A DNA stretch of 20,029 nucleotides from contig JAPTJF010000702.1 of NCBI GenBank assembly GCA_029339195.1, positions 1 to 20,029 on the forward strand, read 5' to 3'. The position numbers were made by a program, and so were the translations under genes. Below, in pieces: positions 18,801-20,029 of this stretch. The stretch comes from Micractinium sp. NFX-FRZ. Its lineage: Eukaryota; Chlorophyta; Trebouxiophyceae; Chlorellales; Chlorellaceae. Position 1 is the first letter of the stretch. Each line of letters begins with the position of its first letter. Below the pieces are notes generated by a model. It was not told where the DNA came from. It saw nothing but the letters and a program-made list of their open reading frames with translations, and ran no database searches.

Positions 18801-19573
18801 TGGCCCGCAGCTGGTTGACGCGGGGCTGCAGCAGGTGGGGCAGGGCAGGGCGGGTGCATGAAAGAACAGCAGGTGGGGCGGCGGGCAGAGATGTGGGCGG
18901 GCAGGAAAGTGGCCAGGACGGGTGGTTGGGCAGGTGGCACGTGCATGCTTGGACAGAGTCACCGTGTACGCGCCCGCCGCGCCCACCTGCCTGCGGCGGC
19001 TCGAGAGATGGCCCCTGCCGCCTCGCCTCGTGTGTCTGGCAGGGTCGGCACCTAAGTTCTTTCTCTGGCCATGTCCCCCCTGCCTGCAGTCCCTCATCGT
19101 CGCCTATTCTCAGATGCGGGCCGCCATGTTTGAGGGCAGCAGCCTGGGCAGCGGCCCGCTGCAGCGGCTGCGCTACGAGGCCCGCCCGCGCTTCGTGCTG
19201 CTCGGCGCAGGTGGGCCGCCCTGCCGGGACGTGCGCATGCGGCTGGCTGGCAGGCAGGCAGGCAGCCTCGTGACTGGCAGGCAGTGCCTGGGCATCTCAG
19301 CACTGTATGCCTGTAAGCCTCCTGCTCTGCGCACGCCGCAACAGAGCAGCCGGCACGCCCGCTCCCCAAGTTCCCCTCTGCCCAACTAGCATGCTGACCT
19401 GGACTGCTGCCTGCCACCCTGGCCCTGCAACCCTTGCCCATGCAGTGAGCGCCGACACCGAGCTCTACCTCGCCTGCGACCCGCTCACAGATCAGGGGGA
19501 GGCGGCGGCGGTGGCCAGCCGGCTGGGCATGTGGCTCAGCGCACGGCACGACCAGCTCTTCAGCCTGCACTGA
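15393..19573 (+). CDS. MON1: Vacuolar fusion protein MON1 (subunit of the Mon1-Ccz1 Rab7 exchange factor), 9 exons
   Basis: Exons: 15393-15614, 15723-16123, 16457-16553, 16856-16955, 17354-17493, 17751-17937, 18359-18834, 19090-19210, 19446-19573. All introns are GT-AG, phases agree, 623 residues. Residues 1 to about 155 are low-complexity (Q5 near 96, Ala-rich 107-128). The first longin-type domain starts at KHVFVFSTAGKPIFSYRG (about 161) and includes FLERPPLCLVGVSA and GQIVSLLTSTALHAMF. Then come the family signatures GGSEGMLSMLID (274 on) and TPVCLPRFN (about 372-380). Residues about 443-510 are a Gln/Ser/Gly/Ala insert, and the last longin-type domain ends with FSLH. MON1 with CCZ1 recruits and activates Rab7 on late endosomes and vacuoles. 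Most other MON1 proteins lack such long Gly/Ser/Gln inserts, which probably reflect GC-rich simple-sequence growth. The start was chosen as the ATG nearest BOLA2; the frame is open upstream, so an earlier start is possible. Confidence 0.93.
18018..18119 (+). repeat. Direct repeat with CAG runs in MON1 intron 6
   Basis: Two copies start with TTTGAACCGGC at 18018 and 18075, 57 bases apart, each followed by a GCA/CAG run and GGGTTGGAAGGGGCAGGCA-like sequence. The spacing is 19 codons. The frame continuing from exon 6 reads FEPAAAA...GLEGAG twice, then stops at 18177-18179. Confidence 0.8.
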
Positions 19574-19883
19574 ATGACCAGGCGGTTTGGGGGCGGCTGC
19601 AGGCAGCGCACTGCAGTGACAATGCGACTGCTTGGCACTAGCAACATGCTGCTCATCTTGTGACATTGTAAACTATACTCCTGACAACTCTTTCAAGTTC
19701 GCCGTGCAGTGAAGAGGGTGTTGACATCAGCAAGCAGGGCGGAGGGCGGGCAGGGTGGTATCTCACTTCTCTCTGGCAAATGCCTGCCGCAGCCCCACCG
19801 GTGTGGAGCAGGGCGGAGGGACGGCGCCACCGCCACCTCACCAGTCCAGCCGTCTCCTCCCTGATTGGCCCATCCCATTTCGC
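19574..19883 (+). promoter_or_regulatory. Intergenic region: MON1 3' end and probable promoter of the next gene
   Basis: MON1 3' untranslated sequence runs to just past TGTAA (19667-19671). The rest is GC-rich with GCAGGGCGGAGGG repeats at about 19734 and 19808, and an inverted CCAAT (ATTGG, 19864-19868) about 15 bases before the next candidate ATG. Promoter status is inferred from that position. Confidence 0.45.
19667..19671 (+). terminator. Poly(A) signal TGTAA of MON1
   Basis: TGTAA lies 94 bases after the TGA stop of MON1, within CATTGTAAACT, matching the green-algal signal. Confidence 0.75.
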
Positions 19884-20029
19884 ATGCAACTCAACGCAGC
19901 TTCGCTGCTGCAGCGGCCCCTCCCCTGCCCTGTGCCCGCCCAGCTCGAGGCGCCCTGCCGGGGTGGGGCAGGGCGGCGGGGCGGCGCCAGAACCGCCTGC
20001 GCTGCCGCTGCGCCTGCCGCCTGCCTTTG
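19884..20029 (+). CDS. Partial 5' coding exon, probable plastid transit peptide, continues past the window
   Basis: The ATG at 19884 opens a frame with no stop for 48 codons to the window edge. It begins MQLNAASLLQRPLPC and ends with an Arg/Gly-rich stretch followed by RTACAAAAPAACL. This composition (no acidic residues except one Glu, many Ala/Arg/Cys, an R-x-x-C-A-A-like end) is typical of algal chloroplast or mitochondrial targeting peptides. A CCAAT-type element just upstream and the end of MON1 300 bases before fit a new gene. The mature product is outside the window, so no function can be given. Confidence 0.5.
   Translation, partial: MQLNAASLLQRPLPCPVPAQLEAPCRGGAGRRGGARTACAAAAPAACL

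Noticed and set aside
17938..18861. Plus-strand 307-codon frame over MON1 intron 6 and exon 7
   Set aside because: It starts at the GT donor of intron 6, and only the part from 18359 matches MON1.

Overview
The window looks like nuclear DNA from a unicellular green alga, most likely a chlorophyte of the Chlorella/trebouxiophyte kind. It is very GC-rich, and genes are split by many short GT-AG introns (16 in the first gene, 8 each in three others). Three of the four main GC-rich genes with long introns can only be read by joining exons across phases. TGTAA, the usual green-algal poly(A) signal, follows three of the five complete genes. Two genes begin with probable plastid transit peptides. 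I saw no bacterial, viral, transposon, CRISPR, tRNA or rRNA feature. The genus is an inference.

Layout, left to right: (1) 1-640 is a tandem array of about 159 bp units carrying a G-box-like CACGTGG, followed by non-coding sequence to 1335. (2) 7755-1336, minus strand: a 17-exon, 623-residue plastid alpha-D-phosphohexomutase (phosphoglucomutase/phosphomannomutase-like). (3) 11088-8205, minus strand: a 9-exon, 335-residue protein that I do not recognise, with an acidic tail. (4) 11358-14279, plus strand: a 9-exon, 232-residue VOC (glyoxalase I-like) protein, divergent from gene 3. (5) 15208-14712, minus strand: BOLA2, 87 residues in two exons, convergent with the VOC gene. (6) 15393-19573, plus strand: MON1, 623 residues in 9 exons, divergent from BOLA2. 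(7) 19884 to the window end, plus strand: the start of another gene, probably plastid-targeted. All exon chains were built by hand from splice motifs, phase agreement and family similarity. Each of the five complete chains sums to a multiple of three.

The genes are unrelated housekeeping functions: plastid sugar-phosphate metabolism, small-metabolite chemistry, Fe-S/glutaredoxin partnering and Rab7 activation in endosome-vacuole traffic. They do not form a pathway or cluster. The two head-to-head pairs share short intergenic regions (269 and 184 bp).

The most unusual feature is in the introns. At least four introns in two genes contain an 'echo': a diverged duplicate of the 3' splice junction plus the first bases of the next exon. 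At least one echo would give an in-frame alternative acceptor. Two introns appear to use GC donors, each with an in-phase GT alternative downstream. The last VOC intron has no canonical donor where the protein family requires one. I found no convincing new multi-gene system.
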